From positions 1,916,593 to 1,980,592 of the forward strand of contig NC_014011.1 in NCBI RefSeq assembly GCF_000025885.1: 64,000 nt of DNA. The letters run 5' to 3'. This DNA is from Aminobacterium colombiense DSM 12261 (GTDB lineage Bacteria; Synergistota; Synergistia; Synergistales; Aminobacteriaceae). The position numbers and the translations under genes were made by a program. A model generated the notes under the pieces. The model was not told where the DNA came from. It worked only from the letters and a program-made list of their open reading frames with translations, and did no database searches. How positions within the stretch are numbered: the stretch's first letter is position 1; each line of letters begins with the position of its first letter. Below are positions 1 to 9,146 of the stretch, piece by piece.

Positions 1-872
1 CGGCTAAGATACTTGCTGACAATAAGGATAAACTCGAAGGAAGGGTTAAATTTATTTTCCAGCCCGGCGAAGAGGGATGCAAAGAAGGTTACGGCGGCGC
101 AAAGCGCATGATCGACGACGGCGCTTTAGAAGATCCTCGCCCTGACGTGCTCATAGGGCTTCACACCGGCGCTATCTGGAAGGAGAATTTTAAGCCGGGA
201 GACATCGGCTATCACTACAGCGGCATTATGGCCTGCATGGATCGATTTGAGATTCTGGTAAAAGGGAAGGGAAGCCACGGTGCCTATCCTCACGGCTCTA
301 TAGATCCCATCAGCATTGCCTGTCAGATAATCTCTGAACTCCAGACCATCGTGAGCCGAGAGATGAATCCAGTGGAACCAGCCGTTATATCCATTGGTGA
401 AATCCACGCCGGTACGGCCTTCAACATTATTCCAGGAGAGTGCCGCATCAGCGGGACAGTGAGAGCCCTTTCCACTGAGACCAGAAAATTTATGGCCAGC
501 CGGATTGAGGAAATCGCCCGAACAGTAGCCCGGGGAATGCGTGGCGACATAGAATTACGTTATGGATGGGAAGGCCCTTCCCCCGTAATGAACAACGCTG
601 AGGTCACCGAGGAGCTTCGCAAGGTAGCTGTGGAAATTCTTGGAGAAGAACACGTAAAGGAAATCAAGAATGCCTCCATGGGCGGAGAGGATATCGCTTA
701 CTTCCTTGAGGAAATTCCAGGAACTTTCTTCTTCCACCCCAGCTGCAACGAGGAAAAGGGACAGATCTATCCCCACCATAATTCCCGTTTCGCCATAGAC
801 GAAGACGTTTTGTGGATTGGCCCGGCAGTTATGTCCACCATGGCTATTGAGTGGCTGAAAAAACATAAATAA
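1..872 (+). CDS. M20D-family amidohydrolase (N-acyl amino acid / peptide hydrolase), 5' end outside the window
   Basis: C-terminal ~290 residues of a zinc-type M20D amidohydrolase, the family that removes acyl groups from N-acyl amino acids or cleaves small peptides in the cytoplasm. The open frame enters at base 3 with no start codon, so the gene is cut by the left edge. Visible family signatures are FQPGEEG near the left edge (metal/catalytic glutamate region), the dimerisation-domain stretch KGSHGAYPHG, and the end motif YPHHNSRFAIDE, whose histidine is a metal ligand. The next gene is a close paralogue, so this looks like a tandem duplication. Substrate cannot be read from sequence. Family confidence is high. 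Confidence 0.93.
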   Translation, partial: AKILADNKDKLEGRVKFIFQPGEEGCKEGYGGAKRMIDDGALEDPRPDVLIGLHTGAIWKENFKPGDIGYHYSGIMACMDRFEILVKGKGSHGAYPHGSIDPISIACQIISELQTIVSREMNPVEPAVISIGEIHAGTAFNIIPGECRISGTVRALSTETRKFMASRIEEIARTVARGMRGDIELRYGWEGPSPVMNNAEVTEELRKVAVEILGEEHVKEIKNASMGGEDIAYFLEEIPGTFFFHPSCNEEKGQIYPHHNSRFAIDEDVLWIGPAVMSTMAIEWLKKHK

Positions 873-878
873 AACTCT

Positions 879-910
879 GGGGACAGACCTTTAAAGCCCG
901 TCCCCTTTTT
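879..910 (+). terminator. Rho-independent terminator-like hairpin
   Basis: GGGGAC (879-884) pairs with GTCCCC (900-905) around a long loop and is followed by TTTTT. It sits between the two tandem amidohydrolases and may end the first transcript or attenuate the second. The six-pair stem is modest. Confidence 0.5.
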
Positions 911-964
911 ATGCGCCACACTGTATTCTACATTCAAAACTTCGGGAAAGGAGAATACTGTATC

Positions 965-2152
965 ATGGCAAACATAAAAGACGAGGCTAAAAGAATTTTG
1001 CCTCAAATTGTTGAGTGGAGACGGCATATCCATGCTCATCCGGAATTAGGCCTTGAAACACCGGAAACAGAGGCTTATATTGTCAAAGCGCTTGAGGGGA
1101 TGGGGTTCCCTTCTTCATCCATTAAAAAAGGCATTGGGGGACACGGAGTAGCGGCAGTTCTGCAAGGAGACATTCCTGGACAAACGTTGGCAATTCGCGC
1201 CGATCTTGATGCACTACCCATAAAGGAAGAAACAGGGCTTTCCTTTGCCGCCACCAATGGCAATATGCACGCTTGCGCCCACGATGCCCATACGGCCATG
1301 GCTTTGGGAGCTGCCAAGGTGCTCATAAACCATCGCCGCGAATTGAAGGGAAGCGTTAAGTTCATCTTTCAGCCAGCAGAAGAAACCGTTATAGGAGCCA
1401 AGGCCATGATTGATGACGGAGTGCTCGAAAATCCCAAGGTTAACGCACTCATTGCCCTTCATACAGGGCTGCTCTGGAAAGACTTTTCCGTCGGACAGAT
1501 TGGATATTCCCGCGGCGGAATGATGGCTTCCGCCGACCGTTTCCTTATTACGCTAAAAGGGAAGGGGGGCCACGGAGCGACCCCCCATCTGACAGTGGAT
1601 CCCATCTCCATGGCTGGTCAGCTTATCTGCCGCCTTCAGACAATTCTCAGCAGGGAGATAAATCCGGTAGACCCGGCAGTTCTCACTATTGGACGAATAG
1701 CTGGAGGATCAGCCTATAACATCATCCCTGGCGAATGTATCCTAGAGGGAACCGTTCGAGTTCTTGACGTAGCCACACGAAAGATGGTTGAAGAACGCAT
1801 TCGTGAACTGACCGTATCTACGGCTGAAAGCATGGGGGGTGAGGCAATGGTGGAGTATACGCCAGGCCCGCCGCCGGTGATTAACAATGAAGCCATGACC
1901 AATAAACTCATAGCCTCTGCCGCTTTACTTCTGGGGAATGATAACGTTCGGGAAATACCAGAACCATCTATGGGGGCGGAGGACGTGGCATATTTCCTTG
2001 AGCAAGTGCCAGGGACCTTCTTCTTCCATGTTGGGAGCAACCCTGACAAAGGACAAACCTATCCTCACCATAACTCCAGGTTCGATATAGATGAAGAGAC
2101 TCTTTGGATTGGATCAGCCATCTTTGCCCACTTCGCTCTGAATTGGCAATAA
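965..2152 (+). CDS. M20D-family amidohydrolase
   Basis: A 395-residue M20D amidohydrolase, the usual length for the family. Predicted to hydrolyse N-acyl amino acids or short peptides using two metal ions. Metal-site motifs are HACAHDAH (the common form is ACGHDxH, so Gly is Ala here), FQPAEE with the catalytic glutamate, and YPHHNSRF near the C-terminus; KGGHGATPH marks the dimerisation domain. The frame stays open upstream to 911, but ATG 965 is preferred because AAAGGAG (947-953) lies 11 bases before it and the family N-terminus starts there. The product is closely similar to the truncated neighbour upstream, including a shared GTFFFH...KGQ.YPHHNSRF..DE block. Exact substrate unknown. Confidence 0.93.
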   Translation: MANIKDEAKRILPQIVEWRRHIHAHPELGLETPETEAYIVKALEGMGFPSSSIKKGIGGHGVAAVLQGDIPGQTLAIRADLDALPIKEETGLSFAATNGNMHACAHDAHTAMALGAAKVLINHRRELKGSVKFIFQPAEETVIGAKAMIDDGVLENPKVNALIALHTGLLWKDFSVGQIGYSRGGMMASADRFLITLKGKGGHGATPHLTVDPISMAGQLICRLQTILSREINPVDPAVLTIGRIAGGSAYNIIPGECILEGTVRVLDVATRKMVEERIRELTVSTAESMGGEAMVEYTPGPPPVINNEAMTNKLIASAALLLGNDNVREIPEPSMGAEDVAYFLEQVPGTFFFHVGSNPDKGQTYPHHNSRFDIDEETLWIGSAIFAHFALNWQ

Positions 2153-2185
2153 AACTAGCTGTTAAGGGATAAATTCTACTTCTCC

Positions 2186-2230
2186 GCAAGGGCAGATGGA
2201 ACAGGATCTGCCCTTGCTCTCTATTTTCTT
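2186..2230 (+). terminator. Strong terminator between convergent genes
   Basis: GCAAGGGCAGAT (2186-2197) and ATCTGCCCTTGC (2206-2217) form a perfect 12-bp stem, followed by a T-rich tail on the plus strand. It ends the amidohydrolase transcript and may also stop the opposing ABC operon. Confidence 0.85.
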
Positions 2231-3012
2231 AACAATGAAAGAGCATACCCCGCCGCTGCTACGAGAATAATCATGGCTCCCGCTGTAAGGTTGAAGAAAA
2301 CTGCCAGCCACAATCCTGCTACAGAAAAGATCAGACTCAGGATAAAGGCTGCGGCCATCATGGAAAAAAGAGAACGGCTCCAGCCTTCGGCAATAGAAGG
2401 GGGTATGGTAAGAAGAGCAATGACGAGAATAAGGCCTACCACCCGAATAAGAAGCACTACGGCCATAGAGATGAGAATTACTGTAACATAATGCATAAGG
2501 GCAACATTGACTCCTCTGGTCTTGGCGAAATCCGTATCATAGACAAAGGCTAAAAATTCCCGGTGATAGGGAATACCCAGCAATAAAGAGAGAAAAATCA
2601 ACCCTGCCATAGAGATAAGGTCGACGCGGGACACCGAGAGGATGCTTCCAAAAAGGTAGCTCATGAGGTCTTGAGCATATCCAGGAGTCAAGTCTATAAA
2701 GATAACTCCCGCTGCCATTCCCACCGCCCAGAGAACGCCAATAATAGAGTCGGCCCGCCACGGCCTTCGCCATGTGACCCACGCGATGAGAAAAGCCATT
2801 ACGAGAGAAAATCCCATCGCTCCCAGAGAGGGAGAGATCTTCAGAAAAAAGGCCAGCCCCACGCCGCCATAGGCAGCATGGGCGATCCCGCCTGCAACAA
2901 TAACCTGGCGCCTCACCACTACAATGCTGCCCATCATGCCGCAGATGATGCTTGCGAAAAAAGCTGCCCAGAGAGCATTTTGCATAAACTCATACTGCAG
3001 AAGTTCAATCAT
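2221..3012 (-). CDS. Metal ABC transporter permease (ZnuB/MntB type)
   Basis: Hydrophobic 263-residue inner-membrane permease of the ABC-3 family that imports Zn2+ or Mn2+, with many predicted helices and the family-typical stretch GGIAHAAYGGVGLAF near the N-terminus. The chosen start (ATG at 3012) overlaps the end of the ATP-binding gene by 8 bases, a coupling typical of these operons; the longer frame to 3072 would lie deep inside the upstream gene. Last gene of a three-gene operon in the order binding protein, ATPase, permease. Metal specificity (zinc or manganese) is not decided by the sequence. Confidence 0.92.
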   Translation of the reverse strand: MIELLQYEFMQNALWAAFFASIICGMMGSIVVVRRQVIVAGGIAHAAYGGVGLAFFLKISPSLGAMGFSLVMAFLIAWVTWRRPWRADSIIGVLWAVGMAAGVIFIDLTPGYAQDLMSYLFGSILSVSRVDLISMAGLIFLSLLLGIPYHREFLAFVYDTDFAKTRGVNVALMHYVTVILISMAVVLLIRVVGLILVIALLTIPPSIAEGWSRSLFSMMAAAFILSLIFSVAGLWLAVFFNLTAGAMIILVAAAGYALSLLRK

Positions 3013-3793
3013 GACGATGCCTGTCCAGATGGTCGTGGCGGGCCAGAACCCGGTGAGGGACACCGTGGGCAACGAGTTCTATTGGGCATGTGCCGCCATA
3101 TTCCATTTTCAGCATTTCCTCCGTAATTTCTCCTGACCCATGATAATACACATCCCCGCACACGCAGGCAACAGCCGTAGCACCATTGGCAATAACGGAG
3201 AGATCGTGGCTTACTAAAATGATAGTGACGTTTCCGGCAAAGGAAGCCAAGTCCTCATATAAAACCCCTCTCGCTTCTGGATCAATGCTGGCAAGAGGTT
3301 CGTCCATCAGTAGAATTCGAGGACGGGAGGCTAATGCCCTGGCAATAAGAACCCGCTGGCGCTGTCCTTGGGAAAGATCCCCCATAGGATCATTTCTCCT
3401 TCCTGCCAGGCCCATGTGTTCAAGAACGTCCATGGCAATTTTTTTGTCTTCTTCAGTAAATATCTTCCTTCGACCAATGCCAAGACGTCCCATGAGAACA
3501 ACATCGAAGACAGATACGGGGAAGATTTTGTCCCGTACTCCTTCCTGGGGAACATAACCAACAGAAGTAACAGCCCTGTCCGGCGTTGTGCCTAAAACTT
3601 CAATTTTCCCCCTAGCTGGTTTCTCGAGACCAAGGATGAGCCTCAACAACGTTGTTTTACCGCCGCCGTTAGGCCCGATAATCACAAGAAACTCTCCCTG
3701 GGGAACCTGGAAAGAAGCCTGATCCAATACCATGGTTCCATTTTCATAGCCGAAAGACACGTCTTCGAACACAACCGCGGGGGCAAGATTCAT
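3005..3793 (-). CDS. Metal ABC transporter ATP-binding protein (ZnuC/MntA type)
   Basis: Cytoplasmic ATPase of 262 residues that powers the neighbouring metal permease. Walker A is GPNGGGKTT, the ABC signature is LSQGQRQR, and Walker B with its catalytic glutamate is ILLMDEP; HD of the switch loop follows in VSHDLS. The gene overlaps the binding-protein gene upstream by four bases (ATGA at 3790-3793) and the permease downstream by eight, so the three are translationally coupled. The C-terminus is longer than minimal because it runs into the permease start. Confidence 0.95.
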   Translation of the reverse strand: MNLAPAVVFEDVSFGYENGTMVLDQASFQVPQGEFLVIIGPNGGGKTTLLRLILGLEKPARGKIEVLGTTPDRAVTSVGYVPQEGVRDKIFPVSVFDVVLMGRLGIGRRKIFTEEDKKIAMDVLEHMGLAGRRNDPMGDLSQGQRQRVLIARALASRPRILLMDEPLASIDPEARGVLYEDLASFAGNVTIILVSHDLSVIANGATAVACVCGDVYYHGSGEITEEMLKMEYGGTCPIELVAHGVPHRVLARHDHLDRHRHD

Positions 3794-4629
3794 TGCAGGC
3801 TCCCTCCAATAGCCCTCGCTGTTTCTGCCATATCGTCCATCCAGTTCCAGGGGAGGGGGTCTATTGCTATGATCGTTCCATTTGTTTCCCTTGCGAGATT
3901 TTCTGCCATTTTTCTTGAATATTGAGGTGATACAAAGATACTTTTTATATTCCTTTCTTTCATCAATTGAATAAGAGCTGCCAAATCAGAAGCTTTTGGC
4001 TCTTTTCCTTCCCTTTCCATAGATATCTGATGAAGCCCGTATTCCCTGGCAAAATAACCCCATGAGGGGTGAGCGACCACAAAATCCTTTTTTCTCACCC
4101 TTTCTAAAAGCTCCCTTATCGTATGGTCAAGCTCATCCACATTCTGACAAAACTGATCATAGTTTTTTGAATATTCCTCTTTATGTCCGGGGTCAACGGC
4201 CATGAGACCATCACGAATAGCTATCCCTTGAACTTTAACAAGAGAAGGTGCTAACCAGATGTGAGGATCTCCAGGCATTCGTTCAATTCCTGCATAGGTT
4301 TCCACAATACGCAGCGAGGGATTTAAGGAAACAAGCCTTGAAAGCAAGGGCTCTTCAAAAGGAAGACCTATAGAAAAATAGACAAGGCTTTTAGAAAGGG
4401 CTGCCATTTGAGCCGGCCTTGGTTCGTAGGTATGGGGGTCATCGCCAGAACGGATCAGCACCTGGACATTGACACGGGCTCCACCGATCTGCTGCACGAA
4501 ATAGGCCTGGGGAGGAATAGATACGGCCACATCCATGTATTCTGACCCATAAACAGCTCCTCTGTGGAAAAATGAGAGAGAAAGCAAACAGAATAAGAGC
4601 ACTGCCTTCATTACGCCTCCATGAGACAT
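3790..4629 (-). CDS. Metal ABC transporter substrate-binding protein (ZnuA/MntC type, cluster A-I)
   Basis: Periplasmic metal-binding protein with an N-terminal hydrophobic signal sequence. Three candidate metal-ligand histidines are visible in DPHTYEPRP, DPHIWLAP and AHPSWGYF; a fourth acidic ligand probably lies in IAIDPLPWNW. The histidine-rich loop of many zinc-specific ZnuA proteins is absent, so manganese or iron remain possible. Start choice: ATG 4629 has GAGGTG six bases upstream; ATG 4611 (preceded by GGAGG at 4 bases) would begin directly at the signal peptide MKAVLLFCLL; a GTG at 4638 is less likely. First gene of the metal-import operon. No convincing Zur/Fur box was found upstream. 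Confidence 0.9.
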   Translation of the reverse strand: MSHGGVMKAVLLFCLLSLSFFHRGAVYGSEYMDVAVSIPPQAYFVQQIGGARVNVQVLIRSGDDPHTYEPRPAQMAALSKSLVYFSIGLPFEEPLLSRLVSLNPSLRIVETYAGIERMPGDPHIWLAPSLVKVQGIAIRDGLMAVDPGHKEEYSKNYDQFCQNVDELDHTIRELLERVRKKDFVVAHPSWGYFAREYGLHQISMEREGKEPKASDLAALIQLMKERNIKSIFVSPQYSRKMAENLARETNGTIIAIDPLPWNWMDDMAETARAIGGSLQ

Positions 4630-4695
4630 GGTTGTCACCTCGTTATAATGATCAAGCCTTCATTCGTTATTGTATTATTCTACATAAAAACCAAT

Positions 4696-4736
4696 AAAAC
4701 AAGAGAAAAGACCTTCCCTTATATCGTGGAAGGCCT
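4696..4736 (-). terminator. Terminator at the end of the surface-structure operon
   Basis: On the minus strand a 9-bp stem (plus-strand 4728-4736 with 4709-4717, one G-T pair) is followed by TTTTCTCTTGTTTT. It ends the operon whose last gene stops at 4745 and separates it from the metal importer. Confidence 0.75.
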
Positions 4737-4744
4737 CTGCATTT

Positions 4745-4942
4745 TCAATCTGGATAGGGCTTGTTGTCTCGGTGGTTTCTTCTCTTTGGCGCAGGACGTC
4801 CTCGAAGTTTCTGTTCCTCTCTATATATATCTTCAAGGATCTTCAAATAACGAATCTCCCACTCACGTTTGTCCATATTCTTTCGCGTAGATTCACGAGA
4901 GAGATAATCTCGCTCCTTTCTAAGAGAATAAAGGTCTCCCAT
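4745..4942 (-). CDS. Small charged coiled-coil protein, unknown function
   Basis: A 65-residue protein, very rich in Arg, Lys and Glu, with heptad-like spacing that suggests a helical coiled coil, and a basic Arg/Pro/Asn tail. No signal peptide, so it should stay in the cytoplasm. AAGGAGG lies just upstream of the ATG and the terminator follows directly, so the gene looks real. It is the last gene of the chaperone-usher-like operon, 15 bases after the lipoprotein gene. I do not recognise a family; a role in regulating or assembling the surface structure is only a guess from position. Confidence 0.6.
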   Translation of the reverse strand: MGDLYSLRKERDYLSRESTRKNMDKREWEIRYLKILEDIYREEQKLRGRPAPKRRNHRDNKPYPD

Positions 4943-4957
4943 GTTTCTAACGCCTCC

Positions 4958-5431
4958 TTATGTTTCCTGGATCGCAAGACGAATCCTGATATGCCCTAAA
5001 CTTCGCGGTGCTTCATTCGCGGCTTTAAGAAGAACCACGCCGCTTCCCCGCACACCGTATATTCCCCACACACCTGTTAACAGTTCCACTTCTTGAGAAC
5101 CAAGCTCCTGAAGTCCTGTGGATATGCCTCGTATAGGAGAATCAAGCCTAACGAAGATCTGAACGCCTTCAGGCAAACTCCCTTCAAGACGGCCTGTAAC
5201 GCTACGGAATGTCTGCCCAGTAGCCGTTATGGTGTATAACAACTGAGCTGTTTCTCCCCTGTCATTAATATAACTATGTAAAGAAAGGGGCTGCTGGAGG
5301 ATGGAAATAGCGTTCTGTTCCACTATCTCTATCTTTATGCTCACAACGGCAACAGTCCTGTCTACCCCTTCAGACACTCCGCAGGAGAGAAGAAAGGTTG
5401 CAAGGAATATCAAAACAAGCAGCTTCCTCAT
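4958..5431 (-). CDS. Lipoprotein paralogue of the surface-structure subunits
   Basis: A 157-residue secreted protein with a lipobox: hydrophobic stretch then LLSC with Cys17, so it should be lipidated and membrane-anchored. After a variable N-terminal half it carries LPEGVQIFVRL (residues 86-96), then ELLTG and a glycine-rich strand, ending in alternating hydrophobic residues (RIRLAIQET). The same order occurs in the two other secreted proteins of this operon (LPEGVQIWIRR in the second subunit, MPDHVSLWAKL in the major subunit), so I infer that all three are paralogous beta-rich subunits. It lies 11 bases after the barrel protein gene. A lipidated subunit could cap or anchor the structure at the outer membrane; that role is inference. 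Confidence 0.75.
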   Translation of the reverse strand: MRKLLVLIFLATFLLSCGVSEGVDRTVAVVSIKIEIVEQNAISILQQPLSLHSYINDRGETAQLLYTITATGQTFRSVTGRLEGSLPEGVQIFVRLDSPIRGISTGLQELGSQEVELLTGVWGIYGVRGSGVVLLKAANEAPRSLGHIRIRLAIQET

Positions 5432-5442
5432 AATCGTTCACC

Positions 5443-8292
5443 TCACTTCTCGCCACGTTTCATAACAACGCGCCCCTCTTCAATAAACCGTATGGTTCTT
5501 TTACGGGGCAACACCTTCGCCTCAAGGATCAGATTGTCTCCAGGAGCAATTTCGAGGGTCTGCTCGGGTTTTTCAAGGCGATAAGATGACGGAATATTTA
5601 TATCGTAAATTTTCAAAACCCACTTTCCTGGACGCAACCCTTCAAAAAGGAACCGTCCCCAACTATCAGTAAGCCTACGATGCACTTCGTCTCCATTGGC
5701 CATTTCTACGAGAACGCTTTGCAATCCGCCAGCTTCTAATGTTCCATCCTGTTTCAATGTATCACCCACGACGTATCCTTTTTCTCCCTCTATGGACGAT
5801 ACCGACTCTTTTCCCGAATCCGGATCTACGAGAACCACCATGCCATTAAGGGATGCGCCGTCAGTAATGCCAATGTCCATGGAGGTTATTTCGCCGTATC
5901 CGGCAATTTCTACAGTAATAGGAACCCGCTGATCAGGAACCCGGTTCCCTACGGAAGCCCGATCAACTTCCAGCAAATATGTTCCAGGGAGCAAGGCAGG
6001 GAAAAGGAACATGCCTTTTTCATCTGTAACGGATGTCTCCCCCTCAAGCTTCAGAACCACCTGAGAAATTCCCCTTTTCTCTCCATCTACCGTTTCATAG
6101 ACAAGGCCTTGCAACACTCCCACATTTTTCTTTTTCGCAAGCTTGATATCAATAGGAATGACGTAGGACACCGAGTAAGACGTTTCCATATCTCCTCTGT
6201 AATCGTTTCGCTGTATACGAAACCGAAGAACGTTCTCGTTTTTAAAGGTCTGTTCGGCGATAAATTCGTATTGCTCGCTGTTATCAGCATAGTCTCTCTC
6301 ATAGGAGTATCGTGTATACCAGAAAGAGAGTTTGAGGGTGGGATTTACATCCCACACGAGAGAAATGCCCCGGTTATCTGAAGCCCTCATGAGATAACTA
6401 GCGGCAAGAACTTCGTTATCACCGAAACCGCCATAAATGGAAACATAGAGATCTGGAGTCAACTGGTAACTTATGAAAACATTATAATTCCAAGCCGATC
6501 CGCTCTCTCCGCCAAAGCGATCCTCCTGGTCGGCATAACGGGCCTCGAAGGAGTAGCTATAGCGATCCATGGTTCGCCCAATTCGAAGCCACCACGAATC
6601 TTCGCAATAGTCGTATTCGGCCGGCAGTAAACGATCTTCCATTGAAAAAGAGTCGTATCCTACTGTGAAATACCAGCCGTTGGCCAGCTCATAATCAAAA
6701 TAAACCTGTAAAAGCTCTTCATAGGTCTGAGTGGTTCCTTCCGGCCGCCTGAGATTCAGGTTATCCTTATACTGATACCAGGAAATGTTTCCCTGCAGCC
6801 TGTCACTGAATGGGTAACCTATGGTTGCGCTTGTATAATCGTAATCGTGATAATAGCCCCAAAAGTCGGTGCCTGCACGAATTCTTGCGATAGAGTAGGG
6901 GATATTGCCATTCATACGCCCCCGTAAATAAATTCTATAGGCTTTATCGTCATCGAGGGCCTCCACCCTGTCTGTATCGCATAATCCATACTCAAGTTCA
7001 AGAAGGGTATGGGCCCAGGGCCTGTATTCGGCGCTGACAGTCCATAACGTGTCTTTCATGTCGGGTTTTTTCCCATAGGCTTTCCTTTCTTTCTGGAGCA
7101 TATTAAGCCGCACCTCAAGATCGCTTCTTATTTTCTGGCTGATATAGAATCCAAACTCTTTTTTATCGGGATAGCCCCAGCGGCTTTTGAGAAAGTGAGC
7201 CCCGCCGCCCCAACCTAATTCAACAGGCTTTATGGCAAATCCCAGCCCCCGTCCATAAGACCCTAATGACGTAAGGCGAGACAAGGGATATCCCTGATCG
7301 CCAAGGTACAGGTCGAAAGTTTCAGTAAAGTAATTCAGCCAATACTCGTCAATATCGCCATAGATTCCATACTCGTTGACATCAGGTCCTCTAAAAAGGA
7401 ATTCTATCCATCTCGTCCGTTCCTCATCGAGATAGCCCCACCCGCTCCACTCAATGTTAGCGCCGTCTCCTTCGCTATTGCCCATAGCGCTGATCACCAG
7501 TTCGGTGGGCAGAACATGAAAAATATCAAGTTCCCCTCCGCCCCTGGGAATAACATCAAGATCTACGATCACTGATGTGGAAATGGGACCTTCATCCCCG
7601 GTAGCCACAGCCTGAACTTCTACGAAATGATATCTGGAGGTGGTTCCCTCGAAAATACGTCCCTTCAATTTAAGATCAGCGCTCTTGCCTGGATCAAGAG
7701 TGGTTTCCGTAGGGGTAATTGTTGCCGGATACCTTTCGTCTCTGTCAGGAAGGTGGAGAAAGTAGGTTCGAGTCGTGTTAGATTTATTGATAAGCTGAAG
7801 GTCAACCTCATAGTGCTGTCCTCCTATAATGGCCACCGGTTTTTTTACCAGAACGATCTCCGTTCCTTCTACAGCGAGAATTGACACTGTAAATATCTCT
7901 TCGTCATGAACACCGTAATCCCTACGACTCTTTACGGAATACACCACTTCATAATCTTTTGCCTGAGCCGAAGGAGGAATCTGGAAAGCCACGACACGAG
8001 AGACGCTTCCCCTGGCCGGAATAGAGAAACGTCCTGGGGGCATAAGGGGCTGCCATCCTTCGGGAAGACCTATCTCTTCTATAAAAGTTTCAAGGCTTGG
8101 CTGATAGCTTGTGATAAGAACGCTTACGCTGATAATTCTTCCCGGCTGGGTACTTGTATGAAGTGACGATCTGGCCCGAACCTCCACTCCGTATCCTTTC
8201 GCCTGAGCCCAAGCCAGGCTCGAAGACAGCCATATAAACAAAACAAAACAAAATAGAGCCTTAATAACTCCTTTCTGCCCGATTTTTGTCAT
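5443..8292 (-). CDS. Outer-membrane usher-like beta-barrel protein
   Basis: A 949-residue secreted protein. Signal peptide ends near SSLAWAQA. About residues 30-270 look like beta-sandwich domains (NPQ/NEW3-like); about 290-720 show short alternating strands rich in Tyr, Trp, Asp and Gly, as in a large outer-membrane barrel; two C-terminal domains (about 735-815 and 830-930) resemble carboxypeptidase-regulatory-like beta-sandwiches with GMFLFPALLPGTYLLEV and GRFLFEGLRPGKWVLKI. This order (N-terminal domains, barrel, two C-terminal sandwiches) parallels fimbrial ushers, and the gene follows a chaperone-like gene by 14 bases. Start ATG 8292 is preferred over GTG 8301 because GAGGG lies 8 bases before it. 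Usher function is inferred from architecture and context, not from a clear family motif. Confidence 0.72.
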   Translation of the reverse strand: MTKIGQKGVIKALFCFVLFIWLSSSLAWAQAKGYGVEVRARSSLHTSTQPGRIISVSVLITSYQPSLETFIEEIGLPEGWQPLMPPGRFSIPARGSVSRVVAFQIPPSAQAKDYEVVYSVKSRRDYGVHDEEIFTVSILAVEGTEIVLVKKPVAIIGGQHYEVDLQLINKSNTTRTYFLHLPDRDERYPATITPTETTLDPGKSADLKLKGRIFEGTTSRYHFVEVQAVATGDEGPISTSVIVDLDVIPRGGGELDIFHVLPTELVISAMGNSEGDGANIEWSGWGYLDEERTRWIEFLFRGPDVNEYGIYGDIDEYWLNYFTETFDLYLGDQGYPLSRLTSLGSYGRGLGFAIKPVELGWGGGAHFLKSRWGYPDKKEFGFYISQKIRSDLEVRLNMLQKERKAYGKKPDMKDTLWTVSAEYRPWAHTLLELEYGLCDTDRVEALDDDKAYRIYLRGRMNGNIPYSIARIRAGTDFWGYYHDYDYTSATIGYPFSDRLQGNISWYQYKDNLNLRRPEGTTQTYEELLQVYFDYELANGWYFTVGYDSFSMEDRLLPAEYDYCEDSWWLRIGRTMDRYSYSFEARYADQEDRFGGESGSAWNYNVFISYQLTPDLYVSIYGGFGDNEVLAASYLMRASDNRGISLVWDVNPTLKLSFWYTRYSYERDYADNSEQYEFIAEQTFKNENVLRFRIQRNDYRGDMETSYSVSYVIPIDIKLAKKKNVGVLQGLVYETVDGEKRGISQVVLKLEGETSVTDEKGMFLFPALLPGTYLLEVDRASVGNRVPDQRVPITVEIAGYGEITSMDIGITDGASLNGMVVLVDPDSGKESVSSIEGEKGYVVGDTLKQDGTLEAGGLQSVLVEMANGDEVHRRLTDSWGRFLFEGLRPGKWVLKIYDINIPSSYRLEKPEQTLEIAPGDNLILEAKVLPRKRTIRFIEEGRVVMKRGEK

Positions 8293-8306
8293 AGCGTCCA
8301 CCCTCT

Positions 8307-9146
8307 TTATTTGAGTACCAGGGCATATTGAGCACCAAAAGCTTCATCCTCTCCGCCATCCGCTATGACCAACGCCTTATACTCTCCTGCCTTTACCCCC
8401 TGAAAGGGTATTTCAAAACGGCATGAACATTCTGGAAAAATCCACCTTTGACCCCCTTCAAAGCGTCCGGCAAGGTTTCCCTGCTCATCGTAAAGCTCCG
8501 TCCACACCAGGGGGCGGATAACACGTTCTCCTGTATTCACGATGTCGAGAGCGAGTACGGATTTGCTCCCGTCACTTATAAGCTTTTTATCAGCAAATTC
8601 AATATTCCGTATGCCTGTGTTCCCAATATCTGTAATCATTTGTACGGCATACTTAAAAACTGTCATAACGTTAAAAGCCATATTACTGTCGAGTCCTTTT
8701 GGTGGTTCCAACATAAATTGATCGAGGGGTTCCACCATAATCATGCTCCAGTAGGTTCCACAAAGGGATGGATCCTGAGGAACCTGAATTACATAGTTAA
8801 CCATTCCGGTTCCAGAAGGAGGGATAGTAAGCTGGCGAGGGGTTAAAGCCATCCATAACGCATTGGACCGGCTGGTGCTCCCTGGCTGGCCATAGTCATT
8901 TCTGCCATCTGCATAGGTGAGATAGTCCGACTGATTGATAGCAACCTGAACAGGCTGTTCTTTATCGTTGTTCCTTATAACAAGCTGTCCCCGGATCTCC
9001 TGGCCAGGAGTTACCGCAAATCGATAGGTCAGATCTCCTTCTATGTCCACAGTGCTCGCCAGAACAACTCCAGTTCCCATGACAAAGAAAAAAAATACCA
9101 TCACGCTTATCGTCAAAAGTGCCCTTCTTATTGTCTGTCTCATCAT
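8307..9146 (-). CDS. Periplasmic chaperone-like protein of a chaperone-usher-type system
   Basis: A 279-residue exported protein. Signal peptide ends near GVVLAS. Two beta-sandwich domains seem present: the first includes TPGQEIRGQLVIRN, then WMALTPRQLTIPPSG and YVIQVPQDPSLCGTYW, a layout like PapD-type chaperone N-terminal domains (strand, TP..., basic/aromatic strand, P-rich loop). The second runs from about 170 to the end. The two cysteines in PECSC may form a disulfide. The start ATGATG at 9146 overlaps the stop of the preceding subunit gene (ATGATGA), so translation is coupled; the frame is open further upstream, but that part lies inside the other gene and does not look like protein. 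Assignment as a chaperone is moderate confidence. Confidence 0.68.
   Translation of the reverse strand: MMRQTIRRALLTISVMVFFFFVMGTGVVLASTVDIEGDLTYRFAVTPGQEIRGQLVIRNNDKEQPVQVAINQSDYLTYADGRNDYGQPGSTSRSNALWMALTPRQLTIPPSGTGMVNYVIQVPQDPSLCGTYWSMIMVEPLDQFMLEPPKGLDSNMAFNVMTVFKYAVQMITDIGNTGIRNIEFADKKLISDGSKSVLALDIVNTGERVIRPLVWTELYDEQGNLAGRFEGGQRWIFPECSCRFEIPFQGVKAGEYKALVIADGGEDEAFGAQYALVLK

Noticed and set aside
3790..4720. A Zur or Fur box upstream of the metal importer.
   Set aside because: Only AT-rich sequence with short partial repeats (ATCATTATAACG) is seen; no palindrome close to known Zur, Fur or MntR sites.
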